NCBI RefSeq assembly: GCF_963583255.1 | Contig: NC_084818.1 | Location: 12,960,222-13,024,221 of the forward strand | Direction: 5' to 3' | DNA from: Pyrus communis | Lineage: Eukaryota; Streptophyta; Magnoliopsida; Rosales; Rosaceae | Length of the DNA: 64,000 bases | Shown: piece by piece, positions 13,163-24,911 of the stretch | Position numbering within the stretch: position 1 is the first letter of the stretch | How the letters are laid out: each line of letters begins with the position of its first letter | Program-made: the position numbers and the translations under genes | Notes under the pieces: model-generated | Databases searched by the model: none | What the model was told of the DNA's origin: nothing | The model's input: only the letters and a program-made list of their open reading frames with translations

Positions 13163-13752
13163 AACCATCTCCAACCCTTGGCCTAAAACCTAAAATTTTT
13201 TGGCCCAGAAACAATTTTTCTACTTCAACCCTTTTGGCCTAAAATTTTAGCCCAGATTATTAAAGAATGAACTTTGGCTAATTTTTTTCTTAAAGTAACT
13301 TTTTTAAAAGAAAAAATTATGTAGATTATCCTAATTTAATTTTATGAACATTTTAACCTAAAAATATTTAGATTCTGACAAATACTGAAAAATCATTAAC
13401 AGACACCATGAAACTCGTTAAACACTATGAAAAAATATGAAACACATAAAAGTTTTTTTTTAATTACTTTAGCCGTTAGATTTAAATTTGGACCGTTAAA
13501 TTTTTGTTTTTACCTTTGAATTTCATCAAATTAGATTTTAACTGTTGGTTTCAATGAATTTATAAATATCACACTAAATAAAATATACATATATGGTGGG
13601 CCAGTTCCACTAATCCTGGGCTAAATCTGGCTTTGTTTTAGGTTTTAGGTCCAATTTTAAGCTTGGGTTTGGTTGGATTGCCCCCCGGGGGAGCCGCGGG
13701 GGCCGGGAATATAAGGGGGAAAATAGGTTATAGGTCAAGGTTGGAGATGGTC
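13163..13752. mobile_element. PIF/Harbinger-like MITE, copy A
   Basis: It begins AACCATCTCCAACCCTTGG and ends with the complement GGTTGGAGATGGTC. Flanks are TAC (left) and TAA (right), an imperfect TWA duplication. Its left about 250 bp align with the left part of the longer element at 27798, and its AGATTTAAATTTGGACCGTTA-like right half aligns with that element's right part, so it is an internal-deletion derivative. It splits the PP2C relic. Confidence 0.75.
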
Positions 13753-14161
13753 TAAGCATACCATTTTTACAACAGATAACGGCCCTAGAACTCCCAACAT
13801 TGGCCGCCACCAACATCTACTTGCCCTAAAAGTACATTAAATATTGATGTATCACTTGAAACTACTAACACCCCAAAACCTACTTGTTTGATTTCTCCAT
13901 AATTCTTTTCTCAGTTCCAAGATATGCTGTCCCGAGTGCATGCGCCATGGCTAACCAGGTCCAGAACTCAGGATCTGCTATGGCATTTTCAAAAAGATTA
14001 GATTGCAAGGATGCAAGAACATCATGACCCAATAAGCCATAAATAATGCTAAATAGCCCTATGTCATGATCACCGAGAGGGTTACCAATCTGCCTAAAAT
14101 CTGCAGCAACATAACTCTGTATAAGGTTATTGTATGCATCATTTACCACATGGAAGACATA

Positions 14162-14914
14162 TGTGGCATTTACATTTTGTGAGGCATTTGAAATCTCGCT
14201 TCCTTTCCCAGAAACAAGAATATCTATTCATGACAATGAACCAATTCTCGGACAGGAGTATCCTAATTCTGCCTAACCCAAATTTTTCTTTCGTGTTGTC
14301 GGGAATTTGACTAAATATCATGAACGATGTGGGGATAACACTTGTAACTTTAAAGTCTTCACTAGAATTAGAAGCAAGTGAAAAGAGAATTGGGGAATGA
14401 TGTGAAGAGAAATGAAGAGAAGATCATCAGCTTCCACAATCATTAGTATTGATAGAATAGAACATGCACAGTGATAGTACGTAACATTAGCACCACAAGT
14501 CTCCCACTAAAAACTGTTTCCATGGCTTAATTTATAAGAAAACTAATGAAAATGGCTTAAAAACTTTGAGTTTTAACGAAAAGGACAAAAAGGTGTTGTA
14601 AGTGAATGGTACCAGGATTTACTTTGGTTTTTCGTTAAAGTGAACAGTATCGGGAGTGTTTGGTTAAAACTCCCTTAATTTATCTCTTCAAAGTAAATTA
14701 AAAAACGCTATTTATATGGAAATTTGAGAAAACCCGCTTTGTTTGCCTTTCAAAGTAATTTTAAAGTCAAAAGAAGTTTTCGATACTAACCATTATTCAT
14801 AGTATATGCATGTGTTCTTGCGTACGTAAAGCTATTTTGAATGGTGATAGCATGGGAATATATTCAGAATCATTTTTTACAAGTTAAATAGAAATGTTAA
14901 ATGACTTTTCATTT

Positions 14915-14948
<34 letters not shown>

Positions 14949-17461
14949 AGAAGACTTTTCATTTTGAATTTAGCTGCAGTAATTGTATCTTTTCAGTGAA
15001 GGGAACATATGGAAATGCTTGGATGGGCCAAAGGGGATCACATGTTTTTCTCCCTGTCATTTCTCCAATATCTTCTCTATTTCAGCTAAAAAACAAAATG
15101 TTTAGCAAACGTGCCCCAAAATGTTTATGTTTTGTGCTTTGTGTTTTGTGTTTTGTTGTAAGACTCATTTGACGAGTAAGAGGATCGTTCCAACTGAAGT
15201 TCATATACAGAATTCAAGATTATGTTTTTGTGTTTTTGAAGTTTCAGATATGATGAAGAATTACTATAACGAACACCCAATTCATAATTTAACAAGAAAA
15301 CATACTTCATTGATGATGCAAGACTAAACAATAGTAACCCATAAAAATTTATAGTCAGAAAGAATCTGATTGGTTTTGCCGATGCAAACAACAAGAACAA
15401 TATAACACTGAGAAACAAAGTTTTACTCACCTTCCTCAATCGGTAGGGGTAGAAAACCCTTTAGCCTGTAGTTCATCAACTGGGGCATAGCTATTCCACG
15501 TGTTAATTTCTAATTCGAAAGGCTTGAATTGCATACCTTGACTGCAAGGTGAAACTACATGAAAAATGAGAAATATAATTAGTCTTTCAACCAAACACTT
15601 GTTCTACATGATGAAATTTTTTGAAAGGCCAAACAATACAAAAATCCATTATAGTTGAAGTTAGCAAATAACTACATGGTGCCTGGCACCGAGAGACCTT
15701 GACCCTTTACGTCCGGTCTGGCTACATATGCTCTGGGCACTAAACTTTCTTTCTTCAGTGCAAAATACAAAAACTAAATGGCACAAGTTTATAAATGGTA
15801 ACCTGGCTTAGCATACGAAAACTTTACAATGACCTTATTACTGGATAACTACTTCCCTACCTGAATCTTACTTGACACTGCAGCATCAGATTAGAAAATA
15901 GTTTTAGTGCTTTAGCAGAGACGACCTGAAGAAAAGCCTATATGCTAGACTATTCTTTACATAAATAATCAGACTAATAACGTAACTGTAACAATAGTGT
16001 GTGTACACATATTAGTCAAAGGAAGACAGTGATAGATACAGTAAGGCAGGGATGGTTACCTTGTTCGAGGAAGGAGGATATACGCTTATCGGTTGTACTG
16101 ATGCCCCCCTAAGGATATGAAAGAAGCCTTGAAATTTTTATGAAGAGAGGTGGAAACAAGGAGAATTACCATTGTGTATGTTTTTTGTTTCTTATAACAG
16201 AAAAGAGAGGAATTCAATTGAGTTAAAACAAGGGAAGAAAGTCTAACAATTCTTTCGTTTGAATGGGCTGACAACATCAAAGAACAATTCAGTCAAAACT
16301 TTAATAATTATTGATGAACCACTAGTACTAGAGATTGAACTGAATTTTTTTCTTCTGGTGGAGGTTGATGCTTCTTTTGTTAAGTTTAAGCTGAAGCAAT
16401 CTCCACACTTAACCCCCAATTTCCTCACTCAAGGCTTCTCTTCGATGATTGTTCGATTTCCAAACGCAAGATTCAATGGCAAAAAAGATAGAAAACAATT
16501 TGATGGCAAAAAGGTAAAATAAAACTGTTCCTGACATGAAACAAGGGGAAGAACCATTGCAGTCTCAACCTTATCAGGTATCTAGCACACAGTAGTAAGG
16601 ACTAGGGTTTGAGTAGTCATTCTCCAACAATACATGAGTTATCATTTGGATTCTTTCCCATGTGTAGATGACATATAGCATGATCAATTAGGGATTAAGG
16701 TATTGACACAATTCATTCTGCACTTAATCGGATATCCAAGATGTTGCGGTTCAGAACAAGTGCACTCCGATGATGATTGAAAATGCTTGGGGAAATGTTG
16801 GTCAAGACTCAAGTATGTTCTGCTAATTTATTGTTGCGATTGGTTGGCAGTCAAGATAAGAAGAGCTATCCAGGGATGATCTCGTTTGCATAGTTTGAGT
16901 TTAAAGTATAACAACATAGATAGCAAGCCTTCTCTAGCACATGAGCTGCAGGCTTACAGCATATTTCACTCAATCGTGAACACAACAATATATACAGCAA
17001 GCTGGAAAATTTCCAAATACTGTTCCTAGTAAAAGAAGAAATCGTTCGCGAACTTGTTTCAAGCAGTTTTTGACTGATAATTATGGTTTGCAATGCAAAA
17101 TGCTGTAATATTATGAAGTTGACAAAAAATATTATCACTCTTGTCGTCGTGTTTGTTATAAGACCCGCAAGAAGGTTGCCCCCAATTAAATTTTTTGCAC
17201 ATATATGAACAAGAAGAACAATTTTCTCATTCAACATATTACTACTAATAATGTTTCTATAAATCGATGAAAATCCATAATCATCAAACCCACAATGTCA
17301 TACATTTCCATTCCATGACATAAACAAAACCATAAATTAGAAAAAACAATACAACAAAAAACTCACTGTATTCATGTCCTTGCGAATCGTCGGATTCATC
17401 GCATTCATCGCAGTGCAAAATGCAAGACAACTCCTCTGTTTTTGCTCTGTTTCCTCCCAAC
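14162..17461. other. intergenic, no certain gene
   Basis: No complete gene is seen. About 14527-14698 is a copy of a dispersed repeat ending AAAACTCCCTTAATT, also found at about 24912-25080 and 25080-25680. A poly(T) run lies at 14920-14947. On the minus strand two exon-like segments have consensus borders: about 16064-16112 (CCTTAG before, GTAACC after) and about 15437-15542 (CTTGCAG before, GTGAGT after; one frame reads MQFKPFELEINTWNSYAPVD then stops). They do not join in frame in any way I could find. I report them only as possible remains of an unrecognised gene. Confidence 0.3.
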
Positions 17462-17961
17462 TCACCCATGAAACTGGTACACAAGCTCCAAAGCCCTCTC
17501 CTTTGAGCCCTGAGGGTCAAAACCCTTCACACTGCCCACAAACCCATCACCGTTAAGCCGCCTCTCCTCCGCCAGGGTGGCCGCAGAAGGAGAAAGCCGT
17601 CTTTTGGGTCGCTTGTTCTTGATGAAGCAATCCCTCATCTAATCCTCAACAATGTCAATTGTGGGCCCAGAATTTCCCTCTCCAAAGCCATCACAGTCAT
17701 CGTCGCAGTCGCCGACTTGCATGGTCTCGTTGCCGGTGGCGGAGGAGAGGGAGTTCTGCCGCTGGGGCTGGGGGAATTTGGGTGTGGAGAGAAAATTGGA
17801 GAGGTGGTGGTGGGCTCGGTGGAGGGAGGAGTAGATGTGGAGAAGGTGGGTGGGGTCGGCGGTGCAAGGTAGGCCATGAGGGTTGCTTGTTCTAGGGAGA
17901 GGATAAGGTCGGATAGTGGTGGCGGTGGTGGTTCTGGGTCTGCTTCTGCCATGGATTCCAT
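17462..17961 (-). pseudogene. small conserved plant gene, frameshifted, with internal stop
   Basis: The minus strand starts MESMAEADPEPPPPPLSDLI and continues LSLEQATLMA. At about 17870 the conserved-looking sequence shifts to another frame, which reads ADPTHLLHIYSSLHRAHHH, FLSTPKFPQPQRQNSLSSAT and ETMQVGD. It then meets a TAG at 17641-17639 and continues in the same frame with MRDCFIKNKRPKRRLSPSAA, LNGDGFVGSVKGFDPQGSKE and RALELVYQFHG to TGA 17464-17462. The C-terminal part resembles a family of small uncharacterised plant proteins that I recall but cannot name. One deletion of a few bases and one substitution would explain both lesions. It is an intronless relic, or a gene with two sequence errors. 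Confidence 0.7.
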
Positions 17962-18698
17962 TGGAGAAGTCTCAATCTTTGCAGTGATCAGTATCTGTAG
18001 AAATCAATCAACCTGTTGTGTTACCTAGAAAGTGATGAAATTAACTGGAGAGTGATGAAAGCGGCTTCTGTTTCTGCTTCTCCAATAAATTGTTTGCTTA
18101 CCGGTGTGACGACACTCGGAGATTCTAAGGATCAGATATCGTGTTTTCAGTTTGGCCTTTTGTTTTGATGCCATGCCAATTTGAGGGGATTCTTGGTACA
18201 ACTGGGATTCTTTTTAATATCTCTCCGTGACTCGGCATCAATTATCCTTCTTTTTTTAAAAAATGAACATCTCTCCTCACATGACATGATCCGAATTATA
18301 TGTTAAAATATCTCCAAATGCTTTAACCAACCATTCATTATCTTTATCATTTCTAGAAATTAATTTATTTCAAGACCTTTTAGCTATATTCATATGTCGA
18401 ACAAATCGACGATTACACTAACAGGTAATAACATCATCTAACTTGTTTGATCCATATGAATACAGTCTTGGCATGAAATAATCTAAAAATGGTCTTTAAT
18501 GATGATTAGTAATAAACAATTTGAATTATAACGTATGTGTCATGAAACAACGTCACGTAGTCATGTAAACGAAGCAGTGTCCTTTGAAGATGTCCGAACC
18601 CGGAAATCCCGACCCTCCCTTATCAATCAACTGGGCTTTACAATTGTGTCTATATATCATATGACAAATTTCTTTTAAGTTAACCATCTATAGTTGAA

Positions 18699-18888
18699 GC
18701 CACTCAGTACTACAGTCTAATGGTATTCCTCTTCACTTAGAAATAAGAGGTCTTAGGTTTGAATCTCGTAGTTGGCGAATTCGATACCAAATTAGGTTGT
18801 CCATTGTGCGGCTTAGCCGAACTCACTCCCCCTTCCTTTAGTGTAAAAATATCAATGTACTCACACAAAATTAAAAAACAAAAATAAT
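18699..18888 (+). mobile_element. tRNA-related SINE, 190 bp
   Basis: The element starts GCCACTCAGTACTACAGTC. It has an A-box-like start (AGTCTAATGGTATTC) and a B-box-like GGTTTGAATCTC at about 18754, and ends in an A-rich tail. The 14-bp sequence CATCTATAGTTGAA flanks it perfectly on both sides (18685-18698 and 18889-18902), showing retroposition by target-primed insertion. The perfect duplication argues for a fairly young insertion. A degraded relative lies at about 2690. Confidence 0.85.
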
Positions 18889-19366
18889 CATCTATAGTTG
18901 AAAACCCTAGAAACCAATTTTCCCTTTAGCAGAAACAAGACTTAGGACGTAAATGATGGACTTTACCACGGTACATGCATTTACTTAATAGGACGTAGAT
19001 AAGATGCACCGATAGCGAGTAGAATGAATTGACTCGTACAAAGCATGAACAGAGGTGAATAGCGCTTATATACAGCATTCAGATTATATGAGTAAGCTCC
19101 ATTTTCAAACTTTCTACTCTACCTAAAAATTCAGAGTTCTGTCGCACAGTTTTAGTTCGAACGATCTACAATGGATAGCAACATTCTAGGCAACGTAAGA
19201 GAATTCTTCAATCAAACCTACCCGGCCTACCATGTGAAACAACTCCCTGCCGATAGGGAAGGAAAAAGAAAGGGCAGTCACCCTACTGCATCTCCACATA
19301 TGAAGAAGCATTGCTCGCTAGAAGCAATCGCTTTTCTGGTTCCATGGACCATTCTCTTTGATTGTA

Positions 19367-21119
19367 TCAATGCCTTGTTTCTGGTTCTCCTCTAGATGGG
19401 GTCGGTTCAGAGGGGTTTCCTGGAGCAGATTCTAAATGCCCTTGGTTGCTAACGTTTCCTGCTGAACGCTCAGTTGTGCTAGGTAATAGCCAGTGATGAG
19501 AATGTTCAGTTGAAATCTCAGAATTGTCAAAAGATCGAGCCACGCTAAATGTTGCTGACCTCACATGTTTTGTTCCGAGGGATTCTCTTAATGGTAAACG
19601 GCAAACTGGGCAGGTAGATTGTTTCCTCAGCCATGTATCAATGCAAGAGAGATGAAAACTGTGGCCACATTTGGGCATGATTCGCAGTACTTCTTTCTCC
19701 TGGTACTCCCCCAAACATATTGAGCACCTGCAAAAGCATACGGATTAGACATTCTCACCAGTGTCCAAAACGCATGAGTTCTCAAGAAAATCTCACAAAA
19801 AGGTGTGGCAAACTAGCATCCTCTAAATTCAAGATATTTGTCAATCAATATTAAAATCAGATTTTAAGAAGGAAACGATATGAGAGTTCTTAGGCGCTAG
19901 GAGAAATGAAACTGCAAAGCTTACTGCGCATCTTCTAAGGAACTGAAAGCCTTTTGATCGTACTTCATCGTAGGGATTGCAGAAACCACAACTTGTTCAA
20001 GGCCACTAGCCTGATGCTCTGGCTGCCAGCAAACAATGCAAACTTAGCACCCATTGCTCAAAACTTAAGTTACCATTGACAAGATGAAAAACTCTAAAAT
20101 TTTAGTGGAATGACATCAATCTCAATAGCAGTGGGCAAAAATACAAAAGGGCATGAACGAAAATATTTTAGTCTTCGGGTAATCAAAAATGAAAAGCACG
20201 AAAATTTAGGTCCATTTGATAACCATTTGGTTTTTAGTTTTTAGTTTTTAGTTATTGTTAGACATATAAAAGGGAAATGCGGGAGAGAAATGAGGACTAA
20301 ACAATGGAGGAGGAAGAGTGGTAGGAAAGATGTGGAAGGAAAGGAATGGAATGGGAAAATACAAAACGAAAACTAAAATCTAAAAATCAAAAGTTAAAAT
20401 GGAAAACTAAAAACCAAATGGTGGCCTTTTGGGTAGGAATTCTTCATATTATGGAGCACAGAACAATCAAATATCAAAAAAGCTATTGACCAAATAAGAA
20501 AGCTGATAAGAAAAGAAATAAGACAGAATCCCAAACTTGCCCATCATCTTTTATTTGTTCTCCCTTATCCTGCAATTGCATTTTCGGCATACAACAGGAA
20601 ACTAGTACATTTCAACATCTATTGTTTTTGTTATCATTTCTTCCATTTCTCAGAGTTGACTCTCAACTGCAGCAAAAGTTCATATCAAAACTAGAACATA
20701 ATAAACACCCTAAAGGTCGTAAATTAGAGTAATTTAGAATAGAATAACGCATATAAGAATAAATACATACATAAAAGCTCACCCAAGTATGCTATTGAGA
20801 TGCTAAATTGGGAAGTAATCAATCATACATATATACATAACCAAGTCAAAACAGAAACTCCTACAGAAAAAAAATGCTCAAAACTGGGAAAATTACCCAA
20901 ATCAGATCATTCTCATCTGAGGAAACAAATATAGTTCAGCACAGAAAATCCATCACATACCTGCTCAAGATCAACCCTTGATTCAATCTCGAACATAGGC
21001 CGCGATTCGCTACCTCTCAGCCTCCCACAGATGATTCTTGTGCAAACAAACACGATAAATGTTGCACTCATACCAAAACCTATCACAGTAGTAATCAAGT
21101 TCATACCCGCACCCATCAT
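19367..21119 (-). CDS. RING-H2 E3 ubiquitin ligase, ATL-type
   Basis: Three minus-strand exons (21119-20961, 20022-19925, 19727-19367) join in frame to 205 residues. All borders are GT-AG. Residues 1-35 hold one hydrophobic segment ([20 protein letters not shown]), so the protein is probably membrane-anchored. After a linker containing [12 protein letters not shown], the RING-H2 follows at about residues 86-127: CSIC, then [10 protein letters not shown], then [11 protein letters not shown]. All eight zinc ligands in C3H2C3 order are present, as is the Trp typical of E2 contact. The tail is Ser/Thr-rich. ATL proteins ubiquitinate targets at endomembranes; the substrate is unknown here. The start at 21119 was chosen because upstream codons in the frame give no ATG before the hydrophobic segment; a second ATG follows immediately. 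Intron 1 contains a MITE. Confidence 0.9.
20205..20430. mobile_element. MITE in intron 1 of the RING gene
   Basis: Inverted ends: GGTTTTTAGTTTTTAG at about 20229 on the left, and AAAACTAAAAACCAAATGG at about 20406 on the right. Each is preceded or followed by an ACCATTTGG-type outer word. The interior is A/G-rich with no coding sequence. I could not fix the exact ends or a target duplication. Confidence 0.6.
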
Positions 21120-21668
21120 CTGCGAAATTCCCAACTTCTCACACAATCCCCAATCACTAAAAAGCTGAAACCCCCCACTAAAATTCTAAAACAATGAAAA
21201 CCCAGAACTTAAAAATATCAAAAGAAGGGTGAAAACTAATGGAAAATGAAGTTTCACGGAAAACCCAGATCAGGATTTATCCAGAAATGGCTGGTTTTCA
21301 ATAGAAAGATTCAGGAACAACAGTCTGAAGCAAAAAAGGGTTACTCATTTGGAATCTGAATCGCTTTGGGTGGACTCAAAGCAAAAACAAAGTGGGGTGC
21401 TGCATCCTTCTACAAGTATCAACAGGGGGTTGCATAAAAACCCATATGGGTCCATTTCAATGGGACCCAACAAGTATTAACAGCCGGGGGATTGTACATA
21501 ACCCGACGGTTAAAACTTGGATTTTTTTATTTGATAAGATTCCCATATGTTTGTTTAAGGTACATAGGACTCTCAGAGGAGAAGAGAATCCGTATTGCCT
21601 CTAGCATTTGCATCTCTCTGTACTTTCTCAACCACTACTTGGTAAGGCTTGGACTTGGGTCCAAAATA

Positions 21669-21867
21669 GGGACCTGGCTTTTCTGCCGTCCTGTTCCATG
21701 CACTCCCGTCCCGTCATATTTTGTACGATCACGGTTAAGTCACGTCAATATTTTATGTTGATTTGTTTATAGAGATAATAAAATGTTAACGTGGCTTAAC
21801 TGTGACCGTACAAAATATGACGGGATGAGAGTGTATGGAAACTGAGAGGGCAGAGAAGCCAGGTCCC
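21669..21867. mobile_element. 199-bp hairpin MITE upstream of the RING gene
   Basis: The two arms, about 21669-21751 and 21785-21867, are long imperfect inverted repeats: GGGACCTGGCTT at one end against AAGCCAGGTCCC at the other, and CATATTTTGTACG against CGTACAAAATATG. A transcript would fold into one hairpin with a short loop. No clear target duplication is seen. It lies about 550 bp upstream of the RING start codon. Confidence 0.75.
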
Positions 21868-24800
21868 TTCTAATGAGATGTCAAATATTTATTTTATTAT
21901 TTTAGCGAACCCAGAGTTACATTAACTATTAAAAAATATTCAAAATTAGTTTTAGTTTTTATTCTATTAGTTAGTAATGGGACTCGTGTATTAAAAAATT
22001 AACTTAAATATACTTGACTCATTCTTTGTTTGCTGTAAAAAAAAAAGTAGCTAAAAAGTAAAGAGTCAAATGATTCACATGCTACATCATGTATGGCATA
22101 TTCATTAAAGAACACCTGAATATTTTTTAATCATATTTGTCATATTTGCATCTCGTTTAAAGATGGTCATGCCAATAATTTGCGTAAATTCTTTTTCTTT
22201 CTTTTTTACTTCCATAAATTAGGTTTTTTTTTTAAATTTATTCAATTACAATATTAAACATAAATATAGATGCATTTAAAAAAAAGTCACACTAATACAA
22301 ATTTTCTGCATTCAAAATTTTATGTAATTGTGTGTCATCTCTCATTGCTTGACACATCTTCAAACTTAATCTCATTTAACTTTGTCATTGTCAGGTCATA
22401 CTCATACACCAGCTCCAATCGAAAGGACTAAATATAGTCCGCTTAATAATTTATTAGTTTTAAGTTTATACTTTAAATTTATTGGTTAATTTAATTAAAC
22501 TACCTTTGGATTTTCAATTCTAACCATTGAATTTGAATCAATTTTTGCAGCTGGACCCTAAAAAGGGCTAAGAGGGGATACATTTGGTTGCCGTGATGTC
22601 CATAAATTGGTTGGAGATGAGTTTTTTAGCAAATCAAATCATTTTTTGGCTTTTGGACCTTTAGTCATCTTCATTGGAGATGGCCTTATATAGGTTGCAC
22701 CCCAAGTATATGATGATTGGTTTGTTGAATTAAATCAGTATCGTGGCGCTTGAATTAGACCGGATCTAGTGATGATGTGAGGAGGCGTATTGATTGTTGC
22801 AAGATTGACACAAAGAGGGGGAGAGATAAAGATGGAGAGTGAGACACAGTGAGAGGGGGGAGGCCTGGTTGTGGTGATGGAGGGAATGAGATGCAATAGG
22901 TTGGTTTGGGGTGGTTGTTGACGGTGGGTGAGTCGTCGTCGGAGGCATGGTTACTGGGATTCTTCCTTCTTTAATTTTTGCTTCTAATTTTATGTAAGGG
23001 TTTAGAAATTTGGTTTAAAATTTGGTCTCCATAACATTATCTTGTATTTAATATTATTAAGAGTTAATAGAGTTAGATGGGGTTAAATTTGGAAACAGAT
23101 GTCGAGCAATGAAGTAGGAGAGAGGCCACAAAGAGTTTTGGGTGTAGAAATTTTGGCCTCTCGTTACACACTTGGAACTTCCCCAATGGTGTGTGTTGTT
23201 TTTGGGGGGGTGGGGGGGGGGGGGGGGGGGGGGGGGGGGGTGGTTGTGAGTGGTTTATCCTCCATAAGACTACTACATTCGAAGCCCTAGTGAAAAATTG
23301 GATACCCAATGAGCTAGAAAATGGGACTAGATCCACCACTTGGGCTAAAAATTTTCTTCATTGGGCAGTAAAAAATTAAACTACATCTAGCCCAAAAAAA
23401 TAATAAATTTCACGAAAAAAGTAGCAACTCATGTGAACCAAATTGTGCCACTCTTTCCCCCACTAGCGAATACATTTATGAGAAGAGAATAAAAAAATTG
23501 TCACAGTTGTAATTCAACAGTTGGGAAGATGTCAAGCTACGTGTCCTATGCACTAGATTCTCATTCTCATATGAGCACCTTGCTATATGCATCTTTGTTT
23601 TCGTTACGTGATGCTAATGATAGTAGCTCATGCACGTCAATCGGATGACAATACAAATATCTAACAGTTTCATTAACATATATTTATTTTTTGGAGGCCT
23701 TTAAAGAAAGGGATCCCAAATTTTTATAAAAACAGAGATTAGTTATAGGATTCACACCACATAGAACTTCAACAATTTGAACCGTCTATTTTTTCAAGTT
23801 GGACCTCATAGATCATCCTTGCAAAATAGTAGCCATATTTGAAGTATCTAATTGAATTCAAAGAAATTGACAAACACATTGTTTTACAATAAACAATGAA
23901 ATTTCGTCGTGATAATTAAATAAGCAAATGATTTCGAATTAAATTGAATTTTTTCAAGAATGATCTATGAATCGAGGTTTACAAAATAAACAATTCGGAT
24001 AGTTGAAATTCGACATGAAATAGGCATTACAACTAGTGCATATTTTTGTCCAACAATGAGGATCCCTTTGGATAAAGGGCACGATTCTTTGCAGCTAAAC
24101 ATATATACCATCTATACTTTTATTGATTTGTTGGTTGTGAAAGACGTACAAATGTCAATATAAAGCAACATCAATTTTTGCTTTATGTCTTCCTCTTGGG
24201 TTTAATTGGAAGGAGCCAAGGTAGGAATGAATCTTTTAACATAAAGCTATTTATTCGGTGTAATTTGTCTTTTGGATCGACTCGTGGAAGGCATGATTGG
24301 CATCCAATTAAAATATAAGTCATCGTATGTGTGTGTGCATATATATATATATGTGTGTGTGTGTATTCTTTGGTACATAAAGGGTAAAATAATAATAAAA
24401 ACAAAGACTAAAACTCAGTTGACATAGTTTAATGGTTTTGGTTATGGAAGGTTATAAGATCTTAATCAGTTGTCATATAAAAATTCCACCAGTCATACCT
24501 ACCAAATTTGACTTCGCCTCACTTTGGAAATTTGAAAGTTTCGCTTTGCTCTGATTTTTTTTTTTAAAGGTCCATGGTCTTGGAGAAGTTGGAAGTTTCA
24601 ATATTTAACTATAATTTTGGAGTACGAATAATTTTCTAAACAGTAGGGTTTTGTAAGTTAGTAGCAGAGTTAAGGAATTTATGTATAACGTTCATATGTC
24701 ATTTGAATGTAACCCGTAACTCAAAGATTATCTATACTTAGCTTTTTTAGTTTGTACAAAGAAAGGACATCATTCTCCGTGTCAACGATAAGTGCTTGGC

Positions 24801-24910
24801 TATTTTACTCACGCCTGCGTAAGGATGACTTAATCGGCACAAAAAAATAAAAATGGTGATGTGACAACTGTGCGCAGTTTCTTTGAACATTTAGCTGCTG
24901 AAGACGGACC
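21868..24910. other. AT-rich intergenic, repeats only
   Basis: No gene is seen. A worn element with GGTTGGAGATGAG and CATTGGAGATGGC words spans about 22425-22690. Positions 23204-23240 form a G run of 7 plus 29 separated by one T. An alternating (TA)/(GT) tract lies at about 24325-24365. Short reading frames here come from these simple sequences. Confidence 0.5.
23204..23240 (+). repeat. poly(G) tract
   Basis: Seven G, one T, then about 29 G in a row. Such a tract can form G-quadruplexes and is unstable in replication. Its true length is also the kind of feature that sequencing gets wrong. Confidence 0.9.
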
Positions 24911-24911
24911 A

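Larger units (their letters stand above)
12699..14160 (-). pseudogene. protein phosphatase 2C, broken copy
   Basis: On the minus strand the blocks of a small plant PP2C follow in order. Near 14110-13890 are ADFRQIGN, GLFSIIYGLLGHDV and NLFENAIADPEFWT. Near 13815-13770 is VAANVGSSRAV. Near 12960-12860 are RVFGVTHMKKYIS and ETIDDEIEFLVLA. Near 12780-12702 are YLTQEAQNMTSYD and SSMIVRFW, ending at TGA 12701-12699. Active PP2Cs of this kind have IFDGHLGH at the first block. Here it is IIYGLLGH, so the metal-binding Asp and the His are lost. There are several stops, at least one frameshift near 12800, an internal deletion, and two MITEs inside (13163-13752 and 12991-13138). It is a dead copy. The family call is secure; the subgroup is not. 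Confidence 0.85.

Noticed and set aside
18750..18765. tRNA gene suggested by a B-box
   Set aside because: No cloverleaf can be drawn, and the 14-bp flanking duplication and A-rich tail show a SINE.
19171..19395. 75-codon plus-strand ORF
   Set aside because: It overlaps the end and 3' flank of the RING gene in antisense and has no recognisable domain.
23073..23379. Gly- or Pro-rich ORFs
   Set aside because: They are translations of the poly(G) tract.
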